A stretch of DNA of 64,000 nucleotides from Strongyloides papillosus (lineage: Eukaryota; Nematoda; Chromadorea; Rhabditida; Strongyloididae), in assembly GCA_005656395.1 (NCBI GenBank), contig SRSI01000052.1, positions 1-64,000 of the forward strand, written 5' to 3'. Shown here one piece after another: positions 1 to 9,898 of this stretch (positions are counted from its first letter, which is position 1; every line of letters begins with the position of its first letter). Below the pieces are notes generated by a model. That model was not told where the DNA came from. It worked only from the letters and a program-made list of their open reading frames with translations, and ran no database searches. Position numbers and translations under genes: made by a program.

Positions 1-108
1 GTGAGGAAAATTTAAACATTCATAAAAAAAAAATGAGAAGGAGGAAGAGAAAAGCGTATTTCTACTTTAGCAAATGATTCTCTTTTAATTAATGAAATTA
101 AAGGGAAA

Positions 109-448
109 ATGATACTTTTATATGTACTTTATATGGGTCCTCCTGAAAAAATATATCCAATACCTCAATTCGATAATAACATTTTTTTTTTTGTGATGAA
201 ACCCTTGATGAAAACTTTTGTAAAAAGTATTTTAACTGCGATTGCTTCGAAGATGTTTGCAGTAAATATTTCGATAATGCTATTGAAGTAAAAAAGGAGA
301 ATGGTACTATATTCTTTGTACTCAATAAGAAGGAAACGAAACTATGGGAGATGTTTTGGTAAATGTGGAGAAATATGCTGCTATTACTGGCAAAGAAGTT
401 GCTATTACGTCAATAAGTCAAATTCCAAAAGAAACAAAATATCACTAA
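109..448 (+). pseudogene. Decayed Cys-containing coding fragment
   Basis: Three overlapping open stretches on the plus strand look like pieces of one coding sequence. The first runs from 109 to a run of T at 181-192. The second begins at 195 (codons reading DETLDENFCKKYFNCDC) and stays open to about 340. The third starts near 344 (MGDVLVNVEKYAAITGKEV) and ends at a TAA at 446-448. Frame changes occur at the homopolymer T run and near 340. Composition (Cys, Lys, Asp, Glu rich) is unlike the Phe/Ile/Tyr-rich translations of the surrounding noncoding DNA. I do not recognise the family. It may be a broken small secreted-protein gene or the 3' end of a gene that starts outside the window. Sequencing error in the homopolymer could explain one shift but not both. 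Confidence 0.35.
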
Positions 449-963
449 AACATCTTTGGTATTTGGATACCAAAAGATTTAAATTTTCTGACTTGTTTTA
501 AGACATTTTTTATTTCTATCAAATGATAATGATTTTTTTTTATCAATTGTAAAACTATTATATATGGTATTATGCCCAACTATTATTTCCAACCGATCAA
601 ATTGATTATTTTTTATTTTATTAAAACGCAATTTTTAGTGCATATTAAAAAATTAAGTGAGAATTATTTTATCAATTAATAAGGGACATTTCAAAATATT
701 TATGATAAATGTAAAATAATCCATACTTTATAAGATGAAGGAATCAAATAGCAATGAAAAGACATACTATTTTTTTGAATAACATAGAAAACATCAAGTA
801 CAACAAGTATCCACTACATATAGTGGAAGCTTTATATTTTCAAAATCTAATTTTTCTGTCTCTACTATATCTAAATCAACGGCAGAGACTGTCTACAAAA
901 TTTGATACTAATAATTTATCTAAAAATTAAGTTATTAGATCAGAAAAAAATAGAGGTAATATT
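449..963. other. Intergenic, nothing recognised
   Basis: AT-rich spacer of about 0.5 kb between two decayed coding fragments. No ORF with coding character, RNA gene or repeat was recognised. Confidence 0.5.
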
Positions 964-2085
964 GTCGAAAGTAGTGATGAAGAATTCTTAAAGCCATTAT
1001 CAATGTCAATTCAGAAAATAATTCTAATCAACCAACGAAATCAACGATAGATGTTGAAATTTCTACATTAAAGAGTAAGTTTTGAAATTTCTATAAATAA
1101 TAACTACAAATTTTAGGATAAGCAATCATCCACATATAAAATCTTTATAAAACATAAAATTTTACAAGTTATTCTTTTAATTTTCCATGAATATGCCGTC
1201 ACTTCACTTAGTGATAAACCTTTATATTCTCTTATAGTGCATTTATTTCAATAATAGAAAAATTTTTGATCTATTCAGAAAATGATTTAAAAGAATTACT
1301 TGAAATGGATATTTTAACATTTTTGAATACCCCTGAAGCAGAACAATATTTCCTTTTAAAAAAGTGTTCCAAATCAGGAGAACTAAAAATAATTCCTAGA
1401 GTTTATCAAAATTTCCCAATTCAAGGCAGAAATAATTCACCATCAGAAGTCAGTGAAGAAAATAAAGTTTGTAAAATTGAGAACTCTTCTCCAATAACAG
1501 ATAAGAAAGAATCATCACCAACAAATATAATTAATGAGGGTAAATAGTACAATTTATTTTAACGGAAAATAATATATTATTAAATAATTTTTAGAAATAT
1601 GATTTAAATGATTCTACAGTACAAATTGAAATTTTTTACGTAAAACCCAACATACGTTTTCTTATGGGCAAACTTATGGTATACACTACATTTTTTTTCG
1701 GATTTCCAAGGAAAGAATATTTATTTACGGATTTTAAAGCAAATATAACATTTTTTAGTGGTGTTAAATTTGATAAGCGTTGGTATACCATTATGTTTGG
1801 GAAAATATCGATGCAAAAAATGTGGTTAGAAATATTTCGAAACGAGGTAACAATTACAACCTGTGAAGATTCTCTTCTTATTCGTCTTAATTTAACTAAA
1901 GAAATGCTTATGGACGAAATTGAAAAAGTTATTCGATTATATAATAAATTCTCGACGATGAAAACTTAGATGCAAGAACAATTTTTACTACTGAAAAATG
2001 CACTAATGAAAATAGTATTCTGTGGATTCCATTAAATGCAACTGCAAAAGAATTATTTTCTTTTAATGTAGATGGATATTTTTAA
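964..2085 (+). pseudogene. Decayed paralogue of the gene at 2181-3542
   Basis: Pieces of a coding sequence align along the length of the intact gene immediately downstream. An exon-like piece ends at 1074 (AAGA then GTAAGT). The next piece begins at 1258 after an AATAG acceptor, in matching phase, and reads YSENDLKELL, parallel to CSDDQFRSFIG of the downstream protein. A GTAAAT donor at 1540 and TTTTTAG ending at 1594 bracket a possible 55-nt intron, but the frame does not carry across it. The piece 1595-1969 reads KYDLNDS through MGKLMVY and GFPRKEYLF, parallel to MGKIMIY and AFPRREIST downstream. After about 1950 the homology continues in another frame (LWIPLNATAKELFSFN, parallel to NWIPMGVNAISLFGFN) to TAA at 2083-2085. 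A further frame change lies near 985-1000. Several disruptions make a pseudogene the best reading; a heavily mis-sequenced functional gene is the alternative. Confidence 0.7.
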
Positions 2086-2167
2086 TTAAATTTTTTTTAT
2101 ACCTATAGCAAAATTAAGAGTTTTATCTCTTTAGATATCTGTTGTATATTTTATAAAATTTACTAAC

Positions 2168-2174
2168 TTTTTAG
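2168..2174 (+). promoter_or_regulatory. Putative trans-splice acceptor
   Basis: TTTTTAG lies six bases upstream of the ATG at 2181, with no other upstream exon for this gene recognised. In nematodes this arrangement commonly marks spliced-leader addition. Inference only; it could also be an ordinary 5'UTR intron acceptor. Confidence 0.4.
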
Positions 2175-2180
2175 GTTATT

Positions 2181-3542
2181 ATGTATAATTTTCCACCTCC
2201 CGGAAATCAATTTCCTTCATTTTCTTCTAATAATTCTTCAATGTACGATGTTGATTCAGAAAATAATGCTCCAATGAATCAATCATTGGTTGGTATCTCA
2301 AAGCCCAATGCAAATAATAATATGAGTCTCTATGCTAATAATGACATGGTTCTAAATTGCCAAAATCAAAGACAATATTATGACTTTGTAGAAGGTAGAA
2401 AATCATTACCAAACTTATTAAACACTCCGATTCCTAAGAGTAAATTTGATATCACTTTTGATAGATTGGATGTTCAAATTAATGATTTACTTGGTAAGTT
2501 AACTATATTCAATATTAATTGTACTTTTGAAGAATATAAGTCTCTTCCGGAGATTAATAAGTTACTTAAACATAAGATCGCTCAACTTATTGTCGATGCA
2601 TTTAATGATAAAAAGAAAGATGATTCCACTTTAGGCGATAATATGGAAATACAAAAATTTATTGATTTTATTAATAAAAATTTTCAATGTTCTGATGATC
2701 AATTTAGATCTTTCATTGGTGATGATTTTATGAAATTTTTTCGTTCTGAGATTGGAAGCCAATATTTCAGTGTTGCTTGGAATGGAATGAAAAAAAAATA
2801 TGTTGTTTCGGTAACCAAGGCTACTCCAAATAATCCATTAGGTACACCACCAAGTATGACAGGATTTAACTCATCATCTGGTAGAAATGAAGAACCAAGA
2901 AATCAAAGATTATACGATGAACCTATAAGAAGACCAGGACATACCAATTATCAAACATTTTGTACGGCTAATTATAGATTTTCAAGACAATTAGCTGTAT
3001 CTTATACGGGAATATCGAATGTTCTTGTACCAATCTACAACCCACTCAATCAACCAAAACCAACTTATAATATGGATGAACTTGATCTTTCAGCAAGAGT
3101 TGTTATGGGAAAAATAATGATTTATTTCTGTTATTATTTAGCATTTCCACGAAGAGAAATTTCCACAAGTTATTTCAAAGAAAATATGTCATTATTTAGT
3201 GGGTATGATTTTAATAAAGATTGGTATAAGCTCCTTTTTGGTAAAGTAACCATGGGAAAGATGTTTAGTGAGATTTTTTATAATGAAATAACTTGTCACA
3301 GTGGATCAACAGGTGGAGCATCCATATTTTGTTTTATTACTGAAGAAGTGCTTTGGGAAAGGATCGAAGAAAACGTTTTAATATACAACGGTTTTGGGAT
3401 ACAAGAGATTGATTTAAACAAATTAAAGAATGTTAAGATTCAACGTAGTCGCTTCCTCTTGGATGCTAAAAATTGGATACCTATGGGTGTAAATGCCATA
3501 TCACTCTTTGGTTTTAATGCTAGAGGAATATATCTTAGTTAA
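2181..3542 (+). CDS. Uncharacterised 453-aa protein, intact member of a duplicated pair
   Basis: Single-exon ORF of 453 residues starting at ATG 2181. A TTTTTAG acceptor at 2168-2174 lies six bases before the ATG and could receive a spliced leader. Residues 1-90 are rich in Asn, Pro and Ser and probably disordered. A mostly helical-looking segment follows (about 90-215), then a second low-complexity linker (about 215-255), then a C-terminal region (about 300-453) containing MGKIMIYFCYYLAFPRRE and a final NWIPMGVNAISLFGFN. There is no signal peptide and no clear membrane segment. I do not recognise the domain; the aromatic/basic C-terminal region is the part best conserved in the decayed upstream copy, so it is probably the functional domain. 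The DNA between the copies is short (about 95 bp), consistent with tandem duplication. Function is not inferred. Confidence 0.75.
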   Translation: MYNFPPPGNQFPSFSSNNSSMYDVDSENNAPMNQSLVGISKPNANNNMSLYANNDMVLNCQNQRQYYDFVEGRKSLPNLLNTPIPKSKFDITFDRLDVQINDLLGKLTIFNINCTFEEYKSLPEINKLLKHKIAQLIVDAFNDKKKDDSTLGDNMEIQKFIDFINKNFQCSDDQFRSFIGDDFMKFFRSEIGSQYFSVAWNGMKKKYVVSVTKATPNNPLGTPPSMTGFNSSSGRNEEPRNQRLYDEPIRRPGHTNYQTFCTANYRFSRQLAVSYTGISNVLVPIYNPLNQPKPTYNMDELDLSARVVMGKIMIYFCYYLAFPRREISTSYFKENMSLFSGYDFNKDWYKLLFGKVTMGKMFSEIFYNEITCHSGSTGGASIFCFITEEVLWERIEENVLIYNGFGIQEIDLNKLKNVKIQRSRFLLDAKNWIPMGVNAISLFGFNARGIYLS

Positions 3543-4950
3543 GAGTTTTTTTTTAATTAAATAATTCAATTCCACAAAAATGTAATATTTATGATTGTCA
3601 CGATTTTGAGTTAATCTGAGATTGTTAATGTCTTCCTTGATTTTAATCTCCGATCATAAATTTTTGCTATTTTTTTGGACGCTTTATTTTTGTCTTACAT
3701 TGATTAAATTGGATTAGTTGTAATTGATTAGTACTTTTTTTACGTGATTGATTGCAGACAAGAATTTTTTTATATGTTCAAAATTCTTCTAAAACACGAT
3801 GAAGATGTAAATATTATTTATAGCTCTGAATATTGCTATGTTTTTGTTTTCTCATATAAAAAGTGAGGACCTTTTATCTTAGGCAATTGTGTTTATTTCA
3901 TCAAGATAAAAATATATTTTAAAAAAATATTCTTACTTATTTTAATTTTTAACTAATTTAAAATTTAAACGTAAAAATTTATTTGCACGTCGTTTGCGTT
4001 TTTTAAAACCACATTTTAAAAAAATATAGAATCACAAGATAACACATAATTAAATCAGTGTTTGATAAATGATTTAAAAATGTCTTCTATAAATTATTAA
4101 GAATTATAGTTTTAAATACATTTATCAAAATCCATAAGAAGTGTTACAATATTATTTAAAAGTTTTACTCTAAAATGAATTTAATGTTTCTTATTTAATC
4201 TAAAATTAACGTTGTCAGTTGTTTTATTTTCTGAAATATTACAAATAATTACTATGATTATCATAGTCTGCTTTATGTGACATTTTTTAGATATTTTTTG
4301 GTTAACTTCCTCTGAGATTTAAAGTAATAATAATATTTTACTTCTACAAATTTTTAAATTTCTCATAAAATCAAACATTTTCTGATTTATTCTTTTTTAC
4401 CCATATTACTATTGAAACACTTTTAAAACTATTCAGATATCATTTATGCAATATAAATACATAAATTGATATTTTTCTTCATTAAAGAATTATTAAACCA
4501 TAATTATATTTAATGATTTTTGGTATTGTTAATGTACGTATTTTACATTAGCCCGATATAACTCGCATTTTATATCCAGAAAATATTTCCATCATTTATT
4601 TGTATAATTTTTTTTAAACTCATTCTCTCCTATTTTGATTTATACTTTTTTGAAACTTATCATAAACTTATTTGATGTTACTTTTTTCTTAATGTACAAA
4701 AAGATCTGATCATAGTATTTATACGTTAATTCATCAAAAATATAAGTTCAAATGTCCTTTGGTTCTATATATTGTTTCCGCATTGTGAAATAATTTTATA
4801 TTATTATAAATTAAAAAATAAAAATATTAACGTATAATTTTAAAAGTGGCAAAATTCACATATATTTCATTATTTTAAACTTATGACATGTGATTGATAG
4901 AATGAAAATATTATTTTCATAATAAGTAAATCTCATTTTTATTATTTAAA
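3543..4950. other. Intergenic, AT-rich
   Basis: About 1.4 kb of highly AT-rich spacer. I found no coding-like frame, tRNA or repeat in it; it separates the unknown 453-aa gene from the secreted LRR-cap gene. Confidence 0.5.
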
Positions 4951-5088
4951 ATGATGAGTCATATAGAACAAAATGAGGCACTAGAAAATAAAATGATTAA
5001 TTTTATTGAGGAACATATACTTCGATTCTTGTCAATGAGAAGAAAAAAGTATAAAAGTAGTGTAGTAAACGAAATGAAGTTAGTTTGA
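4951..5088 (+). CDS. Possible 45-codon small ORF / uORF
   Basis: ATG 4951 (an ATGATG doublet) opens a 45-codon frame ending with TGA at 5086-5088, seven bases before the ATG of the secreted LRR-cap gene. Its composition (SHIEQNEALENKMINFIEEH, then a basic stretch RMRRKKYK-like around codons 33-38) is more protein-like than that of other spacer ORFs. However, a TATAAAAG box sits inside it at 5050-5057 in the right place to drive the downstream gene, so the ORF may be chance or an old coding remnant. It could act as an upstream ORF only if transcription starts before 4951. Confidence 0.2.
   Translation: MMSHIEQNEALENKMINFIEEHILRFLSMRRKKYKSSVVNEMKLV
5050..5057 (+). promoter_or_regulatory. TATA box of the secreted LRR-cap gene
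   Basis: TATAAAAG lies 39-46 bases upstream of the ATG at 5096. With initiation about 30 bases downstream the 5'UTR would be around ten bases, which suits a strongly expressed, tissue-specific secreted-protein gene. No transcript evidence. Confidence 0.45.
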
Positions 5089-5095
5089 AAATATA

Positions 5096-5714
5096 ATGAA
5101 TATTTATCTTCTTATTCTAATAAATCTAGCCTTTGCTTGGGGTAAGCTAAAAACTCTTTTTTTTTTAATATTCTCTTTTAATAGGATACACATTCAAATG
5201 TTTGGATGACTGTGAATGTGATACTGATACTGAAATAATTCATTGTCATAATTTAGGATTAGAAAAAATTAAGTTTCCCAATAAAAGATTACGTGGATTC
5301 ATTGTACTTGGTTTAACACATAACAATTTTCACTACCTTCCATCTGAAGAGGTGCTTTTGGAGAAATTTCCAGATCTTAAAGGAGTTGATATTGAAGGAA
5401 ATAGCGCTTTTGATTGTGATACCTTACCACATTATAAGAAACTTGCAATTTTTAGTGATTGTGGAAAATCAGAGTTAGCCGGCAATAATACTGTTGATGA
5501 TTTTCATGTTATTGCAATAAATGCACCAACAAATGAATGTAATTTAGATTGTCAAATATTAAGGCACACTAAATCACTAACTAATTATGTTCAACATTTA
5601 TGGAAATTAATATTAATCAAACTTGAGGAACTTGAAAAAAGTAAAGCATGGAAAGATGCAAAGAATTTGTACAATAACTTAAAAGACTCAATTGTTCATC
5701 ATTTGAATATCTAA
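5096..5714 (+). CDS. Secreted LRR-cap-like protein, 191 aa
   Basis: Two exons: 5096-5141 and 5185-5714, joined across a 43-nt intron with donor GTAAGC and acceptor TTAATAG; the phase-1 junction restores a Gly codon. Exon 1 supplies a textbook signal peptide (MNIYLLILINLAFAWG). The mature protein starts with a Cys cluster of the leucine-rich-repeat N-cap type (CLDDCECD, then IHCHNLGL). One or two degenerate LRRs follow (VLGLTHNNFHYLP and LKGVDIEGNS) and then more Cys (FDCD, FSDC, NECNLDC). The C-terminal 60 residues are helical and Lys/Glu rich with no membrane anchor, so the product is probably secreted. At 191 aa it is far shorter than most extracellular LRR receptors. A TATA box lies 39 bp upstream. 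Its stop is only 41 bp from the stop of the convergent GTPase-like gene. Specific function unknown. Confidence 0.8.
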
Positions 5715-5755
5715 ATTTATTTTTATTTCAGAAATTTTATAAAATAAATTTTTAA

Positions 5756-8461
5756 TTAAACTATGATTTCTTTTCTTTCTTGTTTAATAAGTTTTGTAGG
5801 AATAGCTTCGAATTCTAAAAATGTAAATAATTTGAATAATTCAGATTCTGATTGTTCGAAAATTCTGATATAATCAAGATGACTAAATCCATATTTAGCA
5901 TTAAGATAACTTTTTGAATGAACCAAAAATAATCCATTGTGTTTAGAAATTTGTCTAGTGTGGAAATCTTTCATTGCTTCAATTTTATAGTTAATATCGG
6001 AATCAGTAAAAACAGATAATATATTGTTTGAGTCAAGATTGCCATTAATTATTTTTTTAAGACCATTAATTTGATGGTTAAAACTCTTGTTAAATGAATC
6101 GGAATTAAATCTAAGGCAAATCAAAACAGCATCAATTGTAAATGAATGTTGACAGTTTACAATTGGCTTAAGATAATTATGATATAATTTTTTATAGGTA
6201 AATTGATTTCTATCATCATCTCCACTACAACCGGGTGTATCAATTATTTTGAGATTATAAGGAAGAAGTGAATTATTAAATTGATAAGTTATAATTTCAT
6301 ATTGTTTTTGATGTAATTCAGATGGAAATTTGACCACTAGTCTCAATAATGTACTACGATCGGTACCATAAAGATAGTTACAAATTCTGTTAACAATTGA
6401 TGTTTTACCGGAGTTAGGTAATCCAAAAAGTAAAATCGTCTTACATTCATCTATCTTTGATTCACCACCTATGACAATTTTTTTAGTATTAGTGATTGGA
6501 CAAATTGATTCAGTCATTTTTGGTTTATATAAAGTAAGATCTTCATAGGTCTCATCAATTACTGATTCTTGAACCAGTTTATCTTTCCAATATTTTAGTT
6601 TATCATTATTATTATCATATTCAGAACCATAAACGTTTGAATTAGGAGTTTTCCTATTGTGAATTCCATACATTGTTGAACGACTTTCATTTGATTGACG
6701 AGATTTATTTCTTTTTTCACTATGATTTTTTCCATGAATATGTTCATTATATATTGATGGCTCAAAAAGTGATGTTCGTGTGGAATGACGAGAAGATTTT
6801 AAAGTGCGGTTATGAACACTATTGTTATCAATTGGTTCACCTACAATTGATGGTTCAAAGTGAGAGGATAAATATTCTTCATATTTATGATGGGAAATGT
6901 TTTCCTCAGTAATTTTTCTTGTCTCATTAATTGTTTCTGAAGCTGAATTATACTTTTTTTTCGTTAATTCAATAAGATGATTAGAAAGATCATCATTATT
7001 AATAACATCAGCTTTAAGAGATGATGTAAAGTCCGAAGAGGAAGAGGTACTTGATTTTCTATCATTAGATATATTATTGTTTTCAGTTGTTTTAACGTGA
7101 CTTTCGATTTCATAATAAGTTGTTGATTGTGTCTTGTGATTTATAGTTTTCGTATGTTTCTCGTCTAAAATTTCCTCTGAAAAACTACCATTTTCTTTCA
7201 AAGAATTTAAATTAGCAGAAAAATCTTTTGATAAATTGTTATTATCATTATTAACATTTTTACTAAGATTAGATAAAAGTTCAGTCTTTTTTGACAATAA
7301 AAGGACATCACTATGAATTTCTCTTGCAAGATTATCAAATTCAATATTGTTCTCCTTATATTTATTTTGAGTACTTTTATTAATATGAGTATTTTCTAAT
7401 AAAGTATTTTGAGTTATGGAGTTATTGCTAAAATTTTCTATTTTTCTAGAAATTGTCGATGACTCAACAACTATTTCATTTGATTTATTTTGAATTGATT
7501 CTTCAATAAATTGTTGGTCTTGTGTAAAGTGATTATTATCAAATGTTTCGATATTATTGTTCTCTTCAGTTTTTTTAAAGCAATTTACCTCAGAATTTTC
7601 AGTAGTATTTTCTGTTACTGTTTTATTATTATAAATTGATCTTGTTGGTGGAATTGGTGCAGGATAAGATTTATTAGATTTAAAGGTTGAGTTACTAATA
7701 TTACTTGAGGCAAGTGAATTTCTTGAACCATACACCTCATTATTAACAATTGAATTAATTCTATCTTTACATTCCACTGTTTCGTGTTTTGTTGATAAAA
7801 TTTCACTTACTGTTATATTGTCAAACTTTTCTTCATTATAAGATAAAACCTCCATATTGTTTTCTAAATATTTCTTATCATTAACTAAATTGTCTTCCAC
7901 AATAGATTTATTTTCATCTTGGAGCTCTGAATGAATAGAATGTTTACTATTATGTGACTTAATAGAGTTAAATGAATTTTTTTTTTCTAATATCAAATCA
8001 TTATCATTAGTTTTTTGGATAGAATGATGAATAATATTGCTATGTGAAGTTTCTTCTAAGAATCCATTAGCATTAGTTTTTTGGTTAGAATGATAAATGA
8101 TATTGCTATGTGTAGCTTCTTCTAAGAATCCATTCTCAATTGTCTCAGTTGTTGTAATAGTATTGTGATGAGTTTCATAATGTGTTTTTCTTATATCATC
8201 ACTCTCAATAAGATTTTCGTGTTTGTTATTGCTGAATGATTGGGTGATATCAGTGGAATTTTTATTAATTGATATAATATTTTCAAATTTCTCGATTTGT
8301 GCTTTAACAGAATCACTTAATATTATATCCGATTCAACTCTACTCTTATCAAATAATATAACTTTTCCTTTTTTTACTTTTTCACCACAACAAATGCATT
8401 CGTGATCAAGTATTTTTATTGTATGACAATGATTGTCAGTTTTGTTTTCTTCACACACCAT
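5756..8461 (-). CDS. Long low-complexity protein with C-terminal P-loop GTPase-like domain (copy A)
   Basis: Single exon, 901 aa from ATG 8461. I chose this start because GATTTTAG ends one base before it, which fits a trans-splice acceptor, although the frame stays open for 18 codons upstream. Residues 1-60 hold two Cys pairs (HECICCGEK). Residues 60-650 are Asn/Ser/Glu/Thr-rich and probably disordered, including two 22-residue tandem repeats (NGFLEEATHSN / NGFLEETSHSN). The C-terminal ~240 residues form a P-loop NTPase: G1 GLPNSGKTS at about 679, a middle region with VVKFP, and G3 IIDTPGCSG near 740. No canonical NKxD G4 is visible; the equivalent strand reads SVFTDSD. This resembles AIG1/septin-type GTPases of the TRAFAC class only at motif level. 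It is a tandem paralogue of the gene at 9899-12628. Biological role unknown. Confidence 0.75.
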   Translation of the reverse strand: MVCEENKTDNHCHTIKILDHECICCGEKVKKGKVILFDKSRVESDIILSDSVKAQIEKFENIISINKNSTDITQSFSNNKHENLIESDDIRKTHYETHHNTITTTETIENGFLEEATHSNIIYHSNQKTNANGFLEETSHSNIIHHSIQKTNDNDLILEKKNSFNSIKSHNSKHSIHSELQDENKSIVEDNLVNDKKYLENNMEVLSYNEEKFDNITVSEILSTKHETVECKDRINSIVNNEVYGSRNSLASSNISNSTFKSNKSYPAPIPPTRSIYNNKTVTENTTENSEVNCFKKTEENNNIETFDNNHFTQDQQFIEESIQNKSNEIVVESSTISRKIENFSNNSITQNTLLENTHINKSTQNKYKENNIEFDNLAREIHSDVLLLSKKTELLSNLSKNVNNDNNNLSKDFSANLNSLKENGSFSEEILDEKHTKTINHKTQSTTYYEIESHVKTTENNNISNDRKSSTSSSSDFTSSLKADVINNDDLSNHLIELTKKKYNSASETINETRKITEENISHHKYEEYLSSHFEPSIVGEPIDNNSVHNRTLKSSRHSTRTSLFEPSIYNEHIHGKNHSEKRNKSRQSNESRSTMYGIHNRKTPNSNVYGSEYDNNNDKLKYWKDKLVQESVIDETYEDLTLYKPKMTESICPITNTKKIVIGGESKIDECKTILLFGLPNSGKTSIVNRICNYLYGTDRSTLLRLVVKFPSELHQKQYEIITYQFNNSLLPYNLKIIDTPGCSGDDDRNQFTYKKLYHNYLKPIVNCQHSFTIDAVLICLRFNSDSFNKSFNHQINGLKKIINGNLDSNNILSVFTDSDINYKIEAMKDFHTRQISKHNGLFLVHSKSYLNAKYGFSHLDYIRIFEQSESELFKLFTFLEFEAIPTKLIKQERKEIIV
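8006..8137 (-). repeat. Two 66-bp tandem repeats inside GTPase copy A
   Basis: Two adjacent 66-bp units (8006-8071 and 8072-8137) differ at a few positions and encode 22-residue repeats beginning NGFLEE and ending QKTN. The unit length is a multiple of three, so copy number can change without breaking the frame. Confidence 0.85.
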
Positions 8462-9898
8462 CCTAAAATCAAAATATAAATAATTAGATGGGGAAAATAT
8501 GATAGAAAATGTCAAAAAGAAACTTAAAAAATTAAATTAATGTTGTTTAACCCATGATTTATCCTTTTAAACTATTTCTTGATATTAAAAGATATTATAT
8601 CAACATCATCAATACTGATAACATAAACTAATAATCAAAGAAATTAGAAAAGATAATGATTGACTTGTAAATTAATTACCAATACGTAAAATAATGGTAT
8701 GATGTATTATCTGAATAAGTTTTATAATTTTATAATATTTTATTATCGTTCATAATTGCTTCATAGCTTTTATCAAAAATGTTATTAATGTTACCTTATC
8801 AAACGTTTCCTATGACAAATTTTTATAAAGTATTATTATATAATATTTTATAGATAAAAAAGTAATAACATATTTATTTTTACAGAACATCATTTTTATC
8901 ATTAACTAAGTCAAAAATTGCAATTATAAATAAGCTTTATTGTATAGAATTTTTCTACATACTTTAAAAGATAATTTGTTTTAAGATGAGTGATTAATCA
9001 AAAATGTGCTTTAATTTTTTTACAAAAAAAAAGTACATCATCACTGTTTTTATGGGATAATAGAATATGGTTATATTTATTTTAAAAAATTATTTGTAGA
9101 ATTTGATAATTCATAAAATATTGAATTTTATTCAGATAACTTGATAATAAATATTATAACAACATAAATATTTCATTTTTAAGATTGTTTTTATCAATAA
9201 ATACAGTTTTAATGTGCTGTTATTCACAATATTTAAAGAATTAATGTATGTTAACTTAAGAATAAATGTTGCAAATGTTCTCGATAAAAAACCATTTAAT
9301 TTTTTTCCATAAACGGCTTATAAAACATAATATTACTTAACAAAGGTGTAAATTTTTACGACGAATATGAGCTCTTTCTAAACGTTACTATTAATAAATT
9401 TATTACTAAAGAAATGAATATGATTAATTATAAAAAGAAATTTACCCTCGATAGAACATTTGTAGTCATGATGATTTTATTGATGATCTTATTTTCTGTT
9501 CGTTCAAAAATTTAAATTTATTGACATTTGTTATCTATTTTCCATAAAAAAATGCAAAAACAATCTATGTTATATTTTTTTAATTATGATAAATTTTAAA
9601 TTATATAGAAAAACTTTTATAAACAATTTTTTAAACATGTGAAATTAATCAAATGTAAACAACTGTTTTGATTTTTGTAAGGAAGATAAATTTTTAATTC
9701 ATTATATTAACTTAGTTTGTGAAATTCAAATTCATACTATTTACTTTGTTTTTATGCTATTTACTCAACAATGTAAATATTTTTTGTAAATAAAATATTA
9801 TTATATTACAAAAACGGATTTGATAATCTACTATTTATTTATTCTTCTTAATAATATAAAATTTGGTCTTAAAGAATCAAAAAAAAATTTTAATATGT
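8462..9898. other. Intergenic between the GTPase paralogues
   Basis: About 1.4 kb of very AT-rich DNA between the start of copy A and the stop of copy B. It should contain the promoter of copy A. No coding-like frame or RNA gene was recognised. Confidence 0.5.

Noticed and set aside
6673..6912. Antisense ORF within GTPase copy A
   Set aside because: Overlaps a well-supported coding frame on the other strand and has no independent features; a shadow.
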